In this document: one piece after another, positions 1 to 5,927 of the stretch
Numbering within the stretch: the first letter of the stretch is position 1
How the letters are laid out: every line of letters starts with the position of its first letter
Translations under genes and position numbers: made by a program
DNA from: Minisyncoccota bacterium
Lineage (GTDB): Bacteria; Patescibacteriota; Minisyncoccia; UBA6257; HR35
NCBI GenBank assembly: GCA_028276075.1
Contig: JAPYXA010000012.1
Location: forward strand, 1 to 8,510
Length of the DNA stretch: 8,510 nt
Reading direction: 5' to 3'
Notes under the pieces: generated by a model
Databases searched by the model: none
Told to the model about the DNA's origin: nothing
The model's input: only the letters and a program-made list of their open reading frames with translations

Positions 1-743
1 GAATATTGGTCTTGTTGAAAAGAGGGTCTAGAAATTTCTTCTTTTAATCCAGTAAGATTTTTTATTCTTTTAATAATATCCTCTTTTTGTTTTTTTAAAT
101 CAGCATAATTTCTTTTATTTAAAATATTAAAAGGCTTTAGGATTTTTAGAAAAAAAGATGAGTAAGTAGTATCTAACTTTTTCTTTCTCTTCTCTAAATT
201 ATCCAAATCTTTATAAAGACTATTTAGTTCAAATATTAAAGAATCGAGAGAATCAAAACCTTCATTTTTTAAAATTAAATCTAATCTTTTTAACTTAATT
301 CTTTCAATTTTTGCAAGTAAAGTTTTTAAATCAATAAAATTTGATTCAATTTCCTCAAATCTACTTTTTAAATCATCAATATTTTGGATAAAATTATTTA
401 TTTGTTTTAGTTTTCTAAAATCACTTAAAAAATTTTCTATTTTTAAATTGATTTCTGAACTAAGATTTTCTTTCTTTTTTTCAAATTCTTGATATAATTC
501 ATCAAGCTGCTTCAAAGTTAAATCATCATATACTTCTTCAATCACAACTTCCTCTTCTTGTTTTAAAAAAATCTGATTTAAAAATGAAAAAAGAGTTGAC
601 AATGATTGGTAGTCTTTATTGATATCTAATGATAATCTTTCAAAAGTATTTCTATAATCTTTATAAATATTTTCGGGATAAGAGGAAACTTTTTCTTCAA
701 TTTTTTTTTCTTTTAAAAATGGTGGCTGATTTTCTTTGTTCAT
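1..743 (-). CDS. Partial coiled-coil-rich hypothetical protein (C-terminus beyond window)
   Basis: I do not recognise this gene. Reading leftward from an ATG at 743-741, the frame is open for 247 codons without a stop and runs off the window at base 1, so the C-terminus is missing. The protein starts MNKENQPPFLKEKKIEEK. It is dominated by Lys, Glu, Asp, Leu and Ile in heptad-like patterns, suggesting long helices or coiled coil over about residues 75-175 and 180-240. I see no signal peptide, membrane segment, cysteine cluster or catalytic motif. No Shine-Dalgarno precedes the ATG; the upstream bases are A/T only, ending AATAAATG. It is divergent from the tRNA-Phe/pth block. A structural or scaffolding role would be a guess from composition alone. 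The reading frame is well supported by length and composition; the function is unknown. Confidence 0.8.
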   Translation of the reverse strand, partial: MNKENQPPFLKEKKIEEKVSSYPENIYKDYRNTFERLSLDINKDYQSLSTLFSFLNQIFLKQEEEVVIEEVYDDLTLKQLDELYQEFEKKKENLSSEINLKIENFLSDFRKLKQINNFIQNIDDLKSRFEEIESNFIDLKTLLAKIERIKLKRLDLILKNEGFDSLDSLIFELNSLYKDLDNLEKRKKKLDTTYSSFFLKILKPFNILNKRNYADLKKQKEDIIKRIKNLTGLKEEISRPSFQQDQY

Positions 744-852
744 TTATTAAAAATTTTTTTAGATATATTGTTAAAATAAATTTTATCTTAAAAATTTTTA
801 ATTTAAAAAATCAATTAAATTATGTTAAAATATTTTAAACAAAAGAAAAATT
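744..852. promoter_or_regulatory. Divergent intergenic region between coiled-coil gene and tRNA-Phe
   Basis: This almost pure A/T stretch separates the leftward coiled-coil gene from the rightward tRNA-Phe, so it should hold promoters for both directions. The rightward promoter is listed separately. For the leftward gene, a TAAAAT hexamer (complement of 780-785) is a possible -10, but no convincing -35 accompanies it. No hairpin or operator-like dyad stands out against the A/T background. Confidence 0.4.
803..831 (+). promoter_or_regulatory. Predicted sigma70-type promoter with extended -10 for tRNA-Phe
   Basis: TAAAAT at 826-831 matches five of six bases of the TATAAT -10 consensus. TG at 823-824, one base upstream, makes it an extended -10. 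With a 17-nt spacer the -35 would be TTAAAA at 803-808, matching four of six bases of TTGACA. Initiation would fall near 838, about 14 nt before the mature tRNA. In sequence this A/T-rich such hexamers arise by chance; the TG and the spacing to the tRNA are the reasons for the call. Confidence 0.4.
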
Positions 853-924
853 GCCGTGGTAGCTCAGTGGTAGAGCGGTGGCCTGAAGAGCCACGCGTCG
901 GGGGTTCGATTCCCTCCCACGGCA
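853..924 (+). tRNA. tRNA-Phe (anticodon GAA)
   Basis: A full cloverleaf can be folded. The acceptor GCCGTGG (853-859) pairs with CCACGGC (917-923). The D-stem GCTC/GAGC (862-865/873-876) encloses a short 7-nt loop. The anticodon stem GTGGC/GCCAC (878-882/890-894) holds the loop CTGAAGA, with anticodon GAA at 885-887. The variable loop is GCGTC and the T-arm (900-916) has loop TTCGATT and one G-U pair. The discriminator is A924. CCA is not encoded (CAA follows), so a nucleotidyltransferase must add it. Position 37 is G rather than the A usual in bacterial tRNA-Phe. It lies about 110 nt upstream of pth and may be its transcript leader. Confidence 0.95.
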
Positions 925-1024
925 CAATTTTAAATTAATTTAGTTAATGAATATAAATCAGCATTGAATTTAAATAAGGACTTATAAATCAAATTAAAAA
1001 ACCCTAGATTTTTTTGGAATACCT

Positions 1025-1034
1025 AGGACATTTA
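1025..1034 (+). promoter_or_regulatory. Shine-Dalgarno site that sets the pth start
   Basis: AGGA at 1025-1028 is 6 nt from ATG 1035 and decides the start over the TTG at 1014. The site overlaps CTAGG (1023-1027), which can pair with CCTAG at 1003-1007 across a 15-nt loop, so a weak hairpin could partly mask it. Clear Shine-Dalgarno sites are scarce in this window. Confidence 0.6.
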
Positions 1035-1601
1035 ATGAAAAAAGAAAAAATTAAATTAATCTATGGTATAGGTAATGAAGATAAAAATTATGAGCAAACA
1101 AAACATAATATAGGAAAAGAAATAATAAAAAATTATTTTAAAGATCCTAAGTTTTTAAAAAATTCGATTTTTGAAAAATGGAATAATCTAATATTGGCAA
1201 CAAATATTGGTTATATAAACGAATCTGGAAAAGGATTGAAAGAGCTAAAAGAAAAATTTCATCTTAAGCCAGAAAATATTTTAGTTATTCACGATGACGC
1301 TGATTTAACTTTCCCTTTATTTAAAGCAAGTTTTTCTTCTGGTTCTGCAGGTCATAAAGGAATCGAATCAATTATTCGAATTTTAAAAACAAAAAAATTT
1401 TGGCGTTTTAGAATAGGAATCCAAGGAATAAAAAGAATACCTGCTGAAAAAATAGTCTTAAAAAAACTAACTCCTAAAGAAAAAGAAAATTTAAAAATAA
1501 TAAAAAGAAAATTTAAAATTATTTTGGAAAAACTAACCCAAGGTTATTTACCAAATGAATTAAATTTAGCAAAGAATTTTTTCGTTGATGGAAAATTTTG
1601 A
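1035..1601 (+). CDS. pth: Peptidyl-tRNA hydrolase (divergent)
   Basis: Pth cleaves the ester bond of peptidyl-tRNAs that drop off the ribosome, recycling tRNA in the cytoplasm. The 188-residue length fits the family (E. coli 194). Visible motifs are GIGN (11-14, usual GLGNPG), TKHNIG with catalytic His24, INESG with Asn62, VIHDD with Asp87, SAGHKG (104-109) and FRIGI (125-129). Departures from the family are the lost Pro-Gly after Asn14, and Lys108 where E. coli has Asn114 (GHNG). The start is ATG 1035 because AGGA at 1025-1028 sits 6 nt upstream; the in-frame TTG at 1014 lacks such a site and only adds seven residues. It ends in TGA, the only TGA stop among the complete genes. Its last 14 nt overlap the next gene, suggesting translational coupling. 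Confidence 0.9.
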   Translation: MKKEKIKLIYGIGNEDKNYEQTKHNIGKEIIKNYFKDPKFLKNSIFEKWNNLILATNIGYINESGKGLKELKEKFHLKPENILVIHDDADLTFPLFKASFSSGSAGHKGIESIIRILKTKKFWRFRIGIQGIKRIPAEKIVLKKLTPKEKENLKIIKRKFKIILEKLTQGYLPNELNLAKNFFVDGKF

Positions 1602-2544
1602 AAAAATTTTACAATCTTTAAAAGAAGAAGATATTTTTAATCGAATTTTTGAAATAAAAACAAAAGAAATAATTTTGAATAATTTGCAAGAAAAATATTT
1701 ACAATTTAAAAAACAAAAATTGATTTTTATAGACGATAAAATTTTAGGAAAATCAGCAATTTTTAACCTCTCAAGAGCAAATAGGCCTCAACCATTAAAT
1801 GAGACTGAAAATCAAAAAGAAGATCCTTTTTGCAAATATATGACAGAAACACCTATTGATGAAATAGGAAGATTAGAAAATGAATTTTCAGTAACAGCCA
1901 GCAATCTTTCTAAAATGGCAGACTATCATAGTTTAGTTATTTTTAAAAAACATAATTTTCAAGATGTAAATGAAAAAGATTTTATTTCAAGTATTAGCTT
2001 AGCTAAAGAATGGTTTGAAAATATTAAAAAATTTGACCCAGAAATTAAAAATAGAATTTTAATTTGGAATTACCATTTTAGATCCGGAGCTTCAATTCTT
2101 CACCCTCATTTTCAACTTCTTGCTTATAAATATACCCCCTTGGTAATAACCGATCTAAAAAGAAAATTAGAGAATTATCAAAAAAACTTTACAACCGATT
2201 ACTTTCAAGACTATTTCAATTTAATGAAAAAAATAAATTTAGCCAAAGAAGAAAACAATATAAAAGCTTGGGTTAGTTTAACACCAGAAAAAGAAAAAGG
2301 CATCAATTTTTATGGAAATTTATTTGAGAATTCAAAATTTTTATGGGAAATTATAAAAAATTTAATTCAAACAGGAACTCAATCATTTAACTTTTTTTAT
2401 CTTTTAGATTTAAATTATGGTTTTTTTGTTGACAGAGGAGAAGTTAAGAAATTAAATTCTGACTTTGGATCATTGGAAATTTTTGGAATAAAAATCATTT
2501 CCTCAGATCCTACAGAATTAGCAAGAGCAATATTTAAAAATTAA
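1588..2544 (+). CDS. GalT-like HIT-superfamily nucleotidyltransferase
   Basis: This 318-residue protein resembles the galactose-1-phosphate uridylyltransferase / ATP adenylyltransferase branch of the HIT superfamily, which moves nucleotidyl groups through a histidine intermediate. The key block is at residues 160-176: WNYHFRSGAS followed by LHPHFQ. The HPH-x-Q triad (His172, His174, Gln176) is the active-site signature. Other GalT-like pieces are SRANRPQ (62-68), DPFC...TP (79-89), DYHSLVIFKKH (112-122, compare GYHEVIVESPDH) and a C-terminal DFGSLEIFGI (292-301). Only Cys82 of the usual zinc CxxC pair is visible, so metal binding there is doubtful. The substrate cannot be told. ATG 1588 was chosen over the adjacent TTG 1585; no Shine-Dalgarno is seen, and initiation probably relies on coupling to pth. 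Its TAA (2542-2544) overlaps the stop of the convergent small gene. Confidence 0.78.
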   Translation: MENFEKILQSLKEEDIFNRIFEIKTKEIILNNLQEKYLQFKKQKLIFIDDKILGKSAIFNLSRANRPQPLNETENQKEDPFCKYMTETPIDEIGRLENEFSVTASNLSKMADYHSLVIFKKHNFQDVNEKDFISSISLAKEWFENIKKFDPEIKNRILIWNYHFRSGASILHPHFQLLAYKYTPLVITDLKRKLENYQKNFTTDYFQDYFNLMKKINLAKEENNIKAWVSLTPEKEKGINFYGNLFENSKFLWEIIKNLIQTGTQSFNFFYLLDLNYGFFVDRGEVKKLNSDFGSLEIFGIKIISSDPTELARAIFKN

Positions 2545-2669
2545 TAAATTTTATAAGGAGCAACCTCTTTAGGAACTTGACGTGATATATTTGTTGGTAA
2601 AAATAAAAAGTATACCATCATACATAAAACTATAATCCAAATTATTATTCGTGTAATCTTTTCCTCCAT
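2541..2669 (-). CDS. Small single-pass membrane protein, 42 aa
   Basis: This short frame runs from ATG 2669-2667 to TAA 2543-2541. The product begins MEEKITR, continues with a hydrophobic run IIIWIIVLCMMVYFLFL (residues 8-24), and ends with a short polar tail after LPTNISRQ. It looks like a small membrane protein with one transmembrane helix. I do not recognise a family. It lies 59 nt downstream of the RNase J gene on the same strand, so it may be the last gene of that transcript; a TATAAT (complement of 2717-2722) could also serve it. The bases before the ATG (TTAAAAATG) are identical to those before the RNase J and EF-G starts, which supports it as a real gene. Against it: short length, no Shine-Dalgarno, and A/T-rich sequence easily yields hydrophobic codons. 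Confidence 0.55.
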   Translation of the reverse strand: MEEKITRIIIWIIVLCMMVYFLFLPTNISRQVPKEVAPYKIY

Positions 2670-2728
2670 TTTTAACTTAACTAATATTCAAATTCTTTGC
2701 TGTTATTGTAATAATTATTATATTCTAA

Positions 2729-4456
2729 TTATATTTTAATTAAAACAGGAATAACAACTGGCCTTCTTTGAGTTTTCTTAAATAAAAACTCAGCAATTTC
2801 TTCTTTTAAAGCATACTTAATTTGTTCTTCTTGAATTAAAGGAGATTCGTCTCCCAAGAATTTGATATTTTTAGAAACTATTTTTTTAATTAAATTTCTA
2901 GTATCTTTTAGCAAATCTTTTGACTCTCTTAAATAAACAAATCCCCTTGAAATAATATCTGGACTAGTTTTAACTTCTCCAGTAATAGAATCAACAGTTA
3001 CAATAACTACAAAAATACCATCTCTGGCTAAACTTTGTCTGTCTCTTAAAACAACCTCTTGAATATCACCTATCCCTAAACCATCTACATAAACAATGTT
3101 GCTCAAAACTTTTTCCTTGGATACAAAAACTTTTTCAGGCGTTACTTTAACAACACTACCATTAGAAGCTAAAAGTATTCTATCCTTAGACATTCCTAAA
3201 TTTAAACCTATTTCCTCAACTGCTTTAAGCATAAAATAATGACCATGAACAGGAATTAAATATTCTGGTCTAATTAAATTAATAAAGAGTTTAATCTCGT
3301 CTGCAAAAGCATGTCCTGAAGCGTGAATATCCATCATCTGATAATGATATAAATTAGCTCCTTGCTTCTGTAAGTCATCTTTTAAAGATTGAATTACTCT
3401 TTCGTTACCAGGAATTATAGAAGATGAAAAAACAACTGAATCTCCGGGTATAATCTTAAAATATTTGTGTTCACCAGTAGCAATTTTCATAAGCGCAGAA
3501 CCTTCTTCTGCCTGAGAACCAGTACAAATAATAGTAACTTTATTAGGAGGCAAACGAAAACTATCTTCTGGCTTAATAAAAATACCCTTGGGTGAATTTA
3601 TATATCTTAATGCTCTAGCAACTTCTACATTAGATCTTAAAGTTCTTCCATCTATAACCACTTTTCTGCCATAAATACCTGAAAGCCAAATAAGCTGCTG
3701 GATTCTTTCAAGAAGAGAAGCGAAAGTAGCAGCTATTATTCTTCCTGAAGATTTCTTAAAAATTATTTCCAAATTATCCATAATTGACTTTTCAGAAGCT
3801 ACAAACCCTGGTTGAGTGGAATTGGTAGAATCTATCATCAAAACCCTAACCCCTTTTAAACTTAACTTTACAATTCTTGACAAATTGGCTGGTTTATCAA
3901 AAAAGGGAGTAAAATCTATTTTAAAATCTCCGGTATGAACAATATTGCCTACAGGTGTTTCTATAAAATAACCTATAGAATCAGGAATATTATGATTAAC
4001 ATGAAAATAATTAATCTTAAATGATCCCAGACTAAAAGGTTTTATCTTATCTTTACTTATTTGAACGACTTGAACATTAGGAGCGTTGGGAAAATCTGAC
4101 TGTCTTTTTAAAATCAAAGCCGCTGTTAAGGGAGTTGCATAAATTACTGGATTATTTAACTTGTCAATTAAGTAAGGGATTGCTCCTATATGATCATAAT
4201 GTCCATGAGTTATTAAAATACCCAGTATTTTATCTTTATTCTTTTCCAAATAATCCACATTTGGAATTGTAAAATCTATTCCTGGCATTTCTTCAAAATA
4301 AGGATAACCAACCCCCATATCAATAACTAGTATTTCTTTCTCATTAAATTCCAAAGCTAACATATTTCGACCTATTTCCTCAAGTCCTCCCAAGAAAACA
4401 ATTTTAAGCTGACCAAAATATTTACTAGTTGATTTATCAATAGTTTTGCGTTCCAT
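2729..4456 (-). CDS. rnj: Ribonuclease J (metallo-beta-lactamase/beta-CASP)
   Basis: RNase J is a cytoplasmic 5'-3' exo- and endoribonuclease for mRNA turnover and RNA maturation. The 575-residue length is close to B. subtilis J1 (555). Zinc-site motifs are THGHYDH (83-89), VNHNIPDS with His155 (153-160), HTGDF with Asp177 (174-178) and VHGH with His404 (403-406). The beta-CASP part shows IDSTNSTQPGF (208-218), TGSQAEEGSAL (312-322) and IHASGH (377-382). A typical RNase J C-terminal domain follows, including VDGLGIGD and DIISRGFVYLRES. One oddity is His406 in HGHY, where the family usually has HGE(Y/F). ATG 4456 gives an N-terminal extension of about ten residues, and the core begins at KIVFLGGLEEIGRN. 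There is no Shine-Dalgarno; the context is TTTAAAAATG. It lies 81 nt downstream of tRNA-Leu and 59 nt upstream of a small membrane gene. Confidence 0.95.
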   Translation of the reverse strand: MERKTIDKSTSKYFGQLKIVFLGGLEEIGRNMLALEFNEKEILVIDMGVGYPYFEEMPGIDFTIPNVDYLEKNKDKILGILITHGHYDHIGAIPYLIDKLNNPVIYATPLTAALILKRQSDFPNAPNVQVVQISKDKIKPFSLGSFKINYFHVNHNIPDSIGYFIETPVGNIVHTGDFKIDFTPFFDKPANLSRIVKLSLKGVRVLMIDSTNSTQPGFVASEKSIMDNLEIIFKKSSGRIIAATFASLLERIQQLIWLSGIYGRKVVIDGRTLRSNVEVARALRYINSPKGIFIKPEDSFRLPPNKVTIICTGSQAEEGSALMKIATGEHKYFKIIPGDSVVFSSSIIPGNERVIQSLKDDLQKQGANLYHYQMMDIHASGHAFADEIKLFINLIRPEYLIPVHGHYFMLKAVEEIGLNLGMSKDRILLASNGSVVKVTPEKVFVSKEKVLSNIVYVDGLGIGDIQEVVLRDRQSLARDGIFVVIVTVDSITGEVKTSPDIISRGFVYLRESKDLLKDTRNLIKKIVSKNIKFLGDESPLIQEEQIKYALKEEIAEFLFKKTQRRPVVIPVLIKI

Positions 4457-4496
4457 TTTTAAATTAAACTAATTATTTTTTAAATTAACGACTACT

Positions 4497-4536
4497 AAAA
4501 AACATTAAAATTAGACTAAAAAGTAAAATCTAATTT
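4497..4536 (-). terminator. Possible terminator or processing hairpin after tRNA-Leu
   Basis: Read on the minus strand, AAATTAGA (4536-4529) and TCTAATTT (4515-4508) form an 8-bp inverted repeat with a 13-nt loop. It is followed after a few bases by six T residues (4502-4497). It begins one base after the tRNA. The stem is A/T-rich and the T-run is not immediately adjacent, so termination would be weak; it could instead mark tRNA 3' processing with read-through into the RNase J gene. Confidence 0.4.
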
Positions 4537-4537
4537 G

Positions 4538-4622
4538 TGCTCCGGAGAGGATTCGAACCTCTACGGTTTAAAAAACCACAAGGCCCTGAACCTTGCGCGT
4601 CTGCCAATTCCGCCACCGGAGC
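4538..4622 (-). tRNA. tRNA-Leu (anticodon CAG)
   Basis: This is an 85-nt class II tRNA. The acceptor GCTCCGG (4622-4616) pairs with CCGGAGC (4545-4539). The D-arm is GCG/CGC around GAATTGGCAGA. The anticodon stem CAAGG/CCTTG holds the loop TTCAGGG, with anticodon CAG at 4588-4586. The long variable arm has a GGTTT/AAACC stem. The T-arm is AGAGG/CCTCT with loop TTCGAAT. The discriminator is A (4538), and CCA is not encoded (CAA follows). It reads CTG, which should be an uncommon leucine codon in so A/T-rich a genome. Only 14 nt separate it from the upstream pseudopilin stop, so it is probably cut out of that transcript. Confidence 0.96.
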
Positions 4623-4636
4623 TAAATAACATAAAA

Positions 4637-5065
4637 TTACTGTTCGGATATTTCCAAAGAAGTAATAACGCCTCCTTCATTAATAGTAGCCGTGGCTTTT
4701 AAGATTTTACTTAAAGAAGAATTGTTTAAATTTGCCTGAACTTCAATTATTTTAGTAAAAAAATTAGTACTTGTAACAGTATAAATAAAATTTCCTTGTG
4801 GCATATTAAATTGAGAAGATGTGGTTGAAAAATAAGGATTTTGATTAATTTGATATAAACTATAGCGTAATCCACTAATAACCAATGATCTTAAGCTAAC
4901 AAAGTTTTTAAAGGTGACAGAAAAATTAAAAAAACTTGAAGAACTACTTCCAAGCATTATAATCAGAAAAACAAAAATAACTAAAATAACTCCGATTATC
5001 GCAAAAAGAAGTTGAGCTTTTTTTGAATTATTTAAACGGAAGAACGATGGTTGTTTCACTGTCAA
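4637..5065 (-). CDS. Minor pseudopilin, GspK/PilX-position, lacking Glu+5
   Basis: This 142-residue protein has a short basic leader (...RLNNSKKA), then a hydrophobic helix QLLFAIIGVILVIFVFLII (18-36) and a Ser/Asn/Thr-rich exported domain, the architecture of a type IV pilin-like protein. If cleaved after Ala17, mature residue +5 is Ala22, not Glu. GspK-type tip pseudopilins also lack Glu+5, and this is the third gene after I- and J-like genes, the usual K/X place. No cysteines are present. The start is uncertain: TTG 5065 has AAGGG (5078-5074) 8 nt upstream, while the in-frame GTG 5059 is two codons further in; no ATG lies before the helix. The gene overlaps the upstream pseudopilin by 38 nt (32 nt from GTG), implying coupled translation. 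Assignment rests on N-terminal architecture and gene order; overall similarity cannot be judged here. Confidence 0.7.
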   Translation of the reverse strand: MTVKQPSFFRLNNSKKAQLLFAIIGVILVIFVFLIIMLGSSSSSFFNFSVTFKNFVSLRSLVISGLRYSLYQINQNPYFSTTSSQFNMPQGNFIYTVTSTNFFTKIIEVQANLNNSSLSKILKATATINEGGVITSLEISEQ

Positions 5066-5927
5066 ATTTATTGCCCTTAGGGCTCTCTAAAAGAATGTTT
5101 GTTTTAAAAGAATTATCGACCTTTGTAAAAACAACGTCTTTTACTAAAACTCTGGGATCAGAAATCAAATCGAGATAATAAATTTCTGGATTCATTTTGG
5201 CAAAATAAAATCTTTCCCCTTTACCGTCAAAAATAAACCAACCTAAATTTTCATTCCAAGCGTAACCATATAAAAAATTTTTATCCTCTATAACCTTAAA
5301 ATCTGAAGTTTGACAAGCATTAATCTCTTTACAGTTAAAAATTATCCAACCTACAACATCACTATAAGCATATCCTCTTAATTGTTTATTTTTTTCTTGA
5401 CAAACTCCAAAAATTGGTTCACTTGTAGTATCATTTCTAAACTTTATCCAACCTATATTAGGAGCCCACCCATAACCACTTAATGCATAAATAGAATCAA
5501 TTACAGTACTTGAAGAAATTTGACAACTTGAAGAAGGAGTAAGGATAACTTGATAATTATCTCCTTTAAAACTTAAACTTCCAACAGATAAATTATTAGC
5601 ATAGCCTTTTACTGTAGAAGATGATTTATCTAAATAAACAGGCTTACTTAGGAAAAAACCAAATTGTTCATCTTTCTTATTAAAAACAACCTCCCAATCT
5701 GTTAAAATATTGATATCAGTAGCTGTTATAATTTCTTTTTGTATCCTTATAAAAATTTGACGCATTTCGTTGTTAAGATCAATATCTCCTCTAACGGATA
5801 AGTAATTAGATAAAGTTAAATATAAAAGCGGGTATAAAATAGCTATAATTAATAAAAATAAACCTAAATAAAGGAGGATCTCCAATAAAGTAAAAGCTTT
5901 TAAATTTTGTTTTTTAATAAGAAACAT
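5028..5927 (-). CDS. Pseudopilin, GspJ/PilW-like, with inserted GYAW-type repeats
   Basis: This 299-residue protein has a type III (prepilin) signal, KAFTLLE (10-16). The prepilin peptidase would cut after Ala11 (Ala instead of the usual Gly), giving mature Phe+1 and Glu16 at +5, followed by the hydrophobic helix to about residue 40. After the helical stalk (to ~75) comes a block of repeats: GYGWAPNIGWIKF (151-163), GYAYSDVVGWIIF (185-197), GYAWNENLGWFIF (221-233) and a degenerate copy GYANNLSVGSLSF (108-120). Cysteines at 135, 176, 199 and 205 lie between them and could form disulphides outside the cell. The last ~60 residues (VVFTKVDNSFKTNILLES...) look like the closing beta region of J/W pseudopilins, so the repeats appear inserted into a pilin. 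It overlaps the I-like gene by 14 nt and the K-like gene by up to 38 nt. No Shine-Dalgarno precedes ATG 5927. Confidence 0.85.
   Translation of the reverse strand: MFLIKKQNLKAFTLLEILLYLGLFLLIIAILYPLLYLTLSNYLSVRGDIDLNNEMRQIFIRIQKEIITATDINILTDWEVVFNKKDEQFGFFLSKPVYLDKSSSTVKGYANNLSVGSLSFKGDNYQVILTPSSSCQISSSTVIDSIYALSGYGWAPNIGWIKFRNDTTSEPIFGVCQEKNKQLRGYAYSDVVGWIIFNCKEINACQTSDFKVIEDKNFLYGYAWNENLGWFIFDGKGERFYFAKMNPEIYYLDLISDPRVLVKDVVFTKVDNSFKTNILLESPKGNKFDSETTIVLPFK

Noticed and set aside
629..838. Plus-strand 69-codon open frame rich in Phe, Lys and Ile.
   Set aside because: It lies antisense to the start of the 247-codon coiled-coil gene and runs into the tRNA-Phe promoter region. Its Phe/Lys composition is what A/T-rich complement sequence gives, and there is no ribosome-binding site.
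744..852. Origin-like or attachment-site repeats in the A/T-rich intergenic stretch beside the tRNA.
   Set aside because: No DnaA-box-like sequence, no direct repeat of the tRNA 3' end and no integrase gene were seen.
964..988. Separate pth promoter: TTGAAT (964-969) with TATAAA (983-988).
   Set aside because: The hexamers look good but the spacer is only 13 nt, too short for a sigma70-type promoter.
1014..1034. TTG at 1014 as the pth start.
   Set aside because: The downstream ATG 1035 has a well-spaced AGGA and gives the usual short N-terminus before GIGN; the extra seven residues match nothing in the family.
1585..1587. TTG at 1585 as the transferase start.
   Set aside because: It directly precedes an ATG and has no better ribosome-binding site, so ATG 1588 is preferred.
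1601..1601. Recoding of TGA as glycine, as in some CPR lineages.
   Set aside because: pth ends in TGA at the expected family length, glycines are encoded by GGN, and no in-frame TGA interrupts a conserved gene here.
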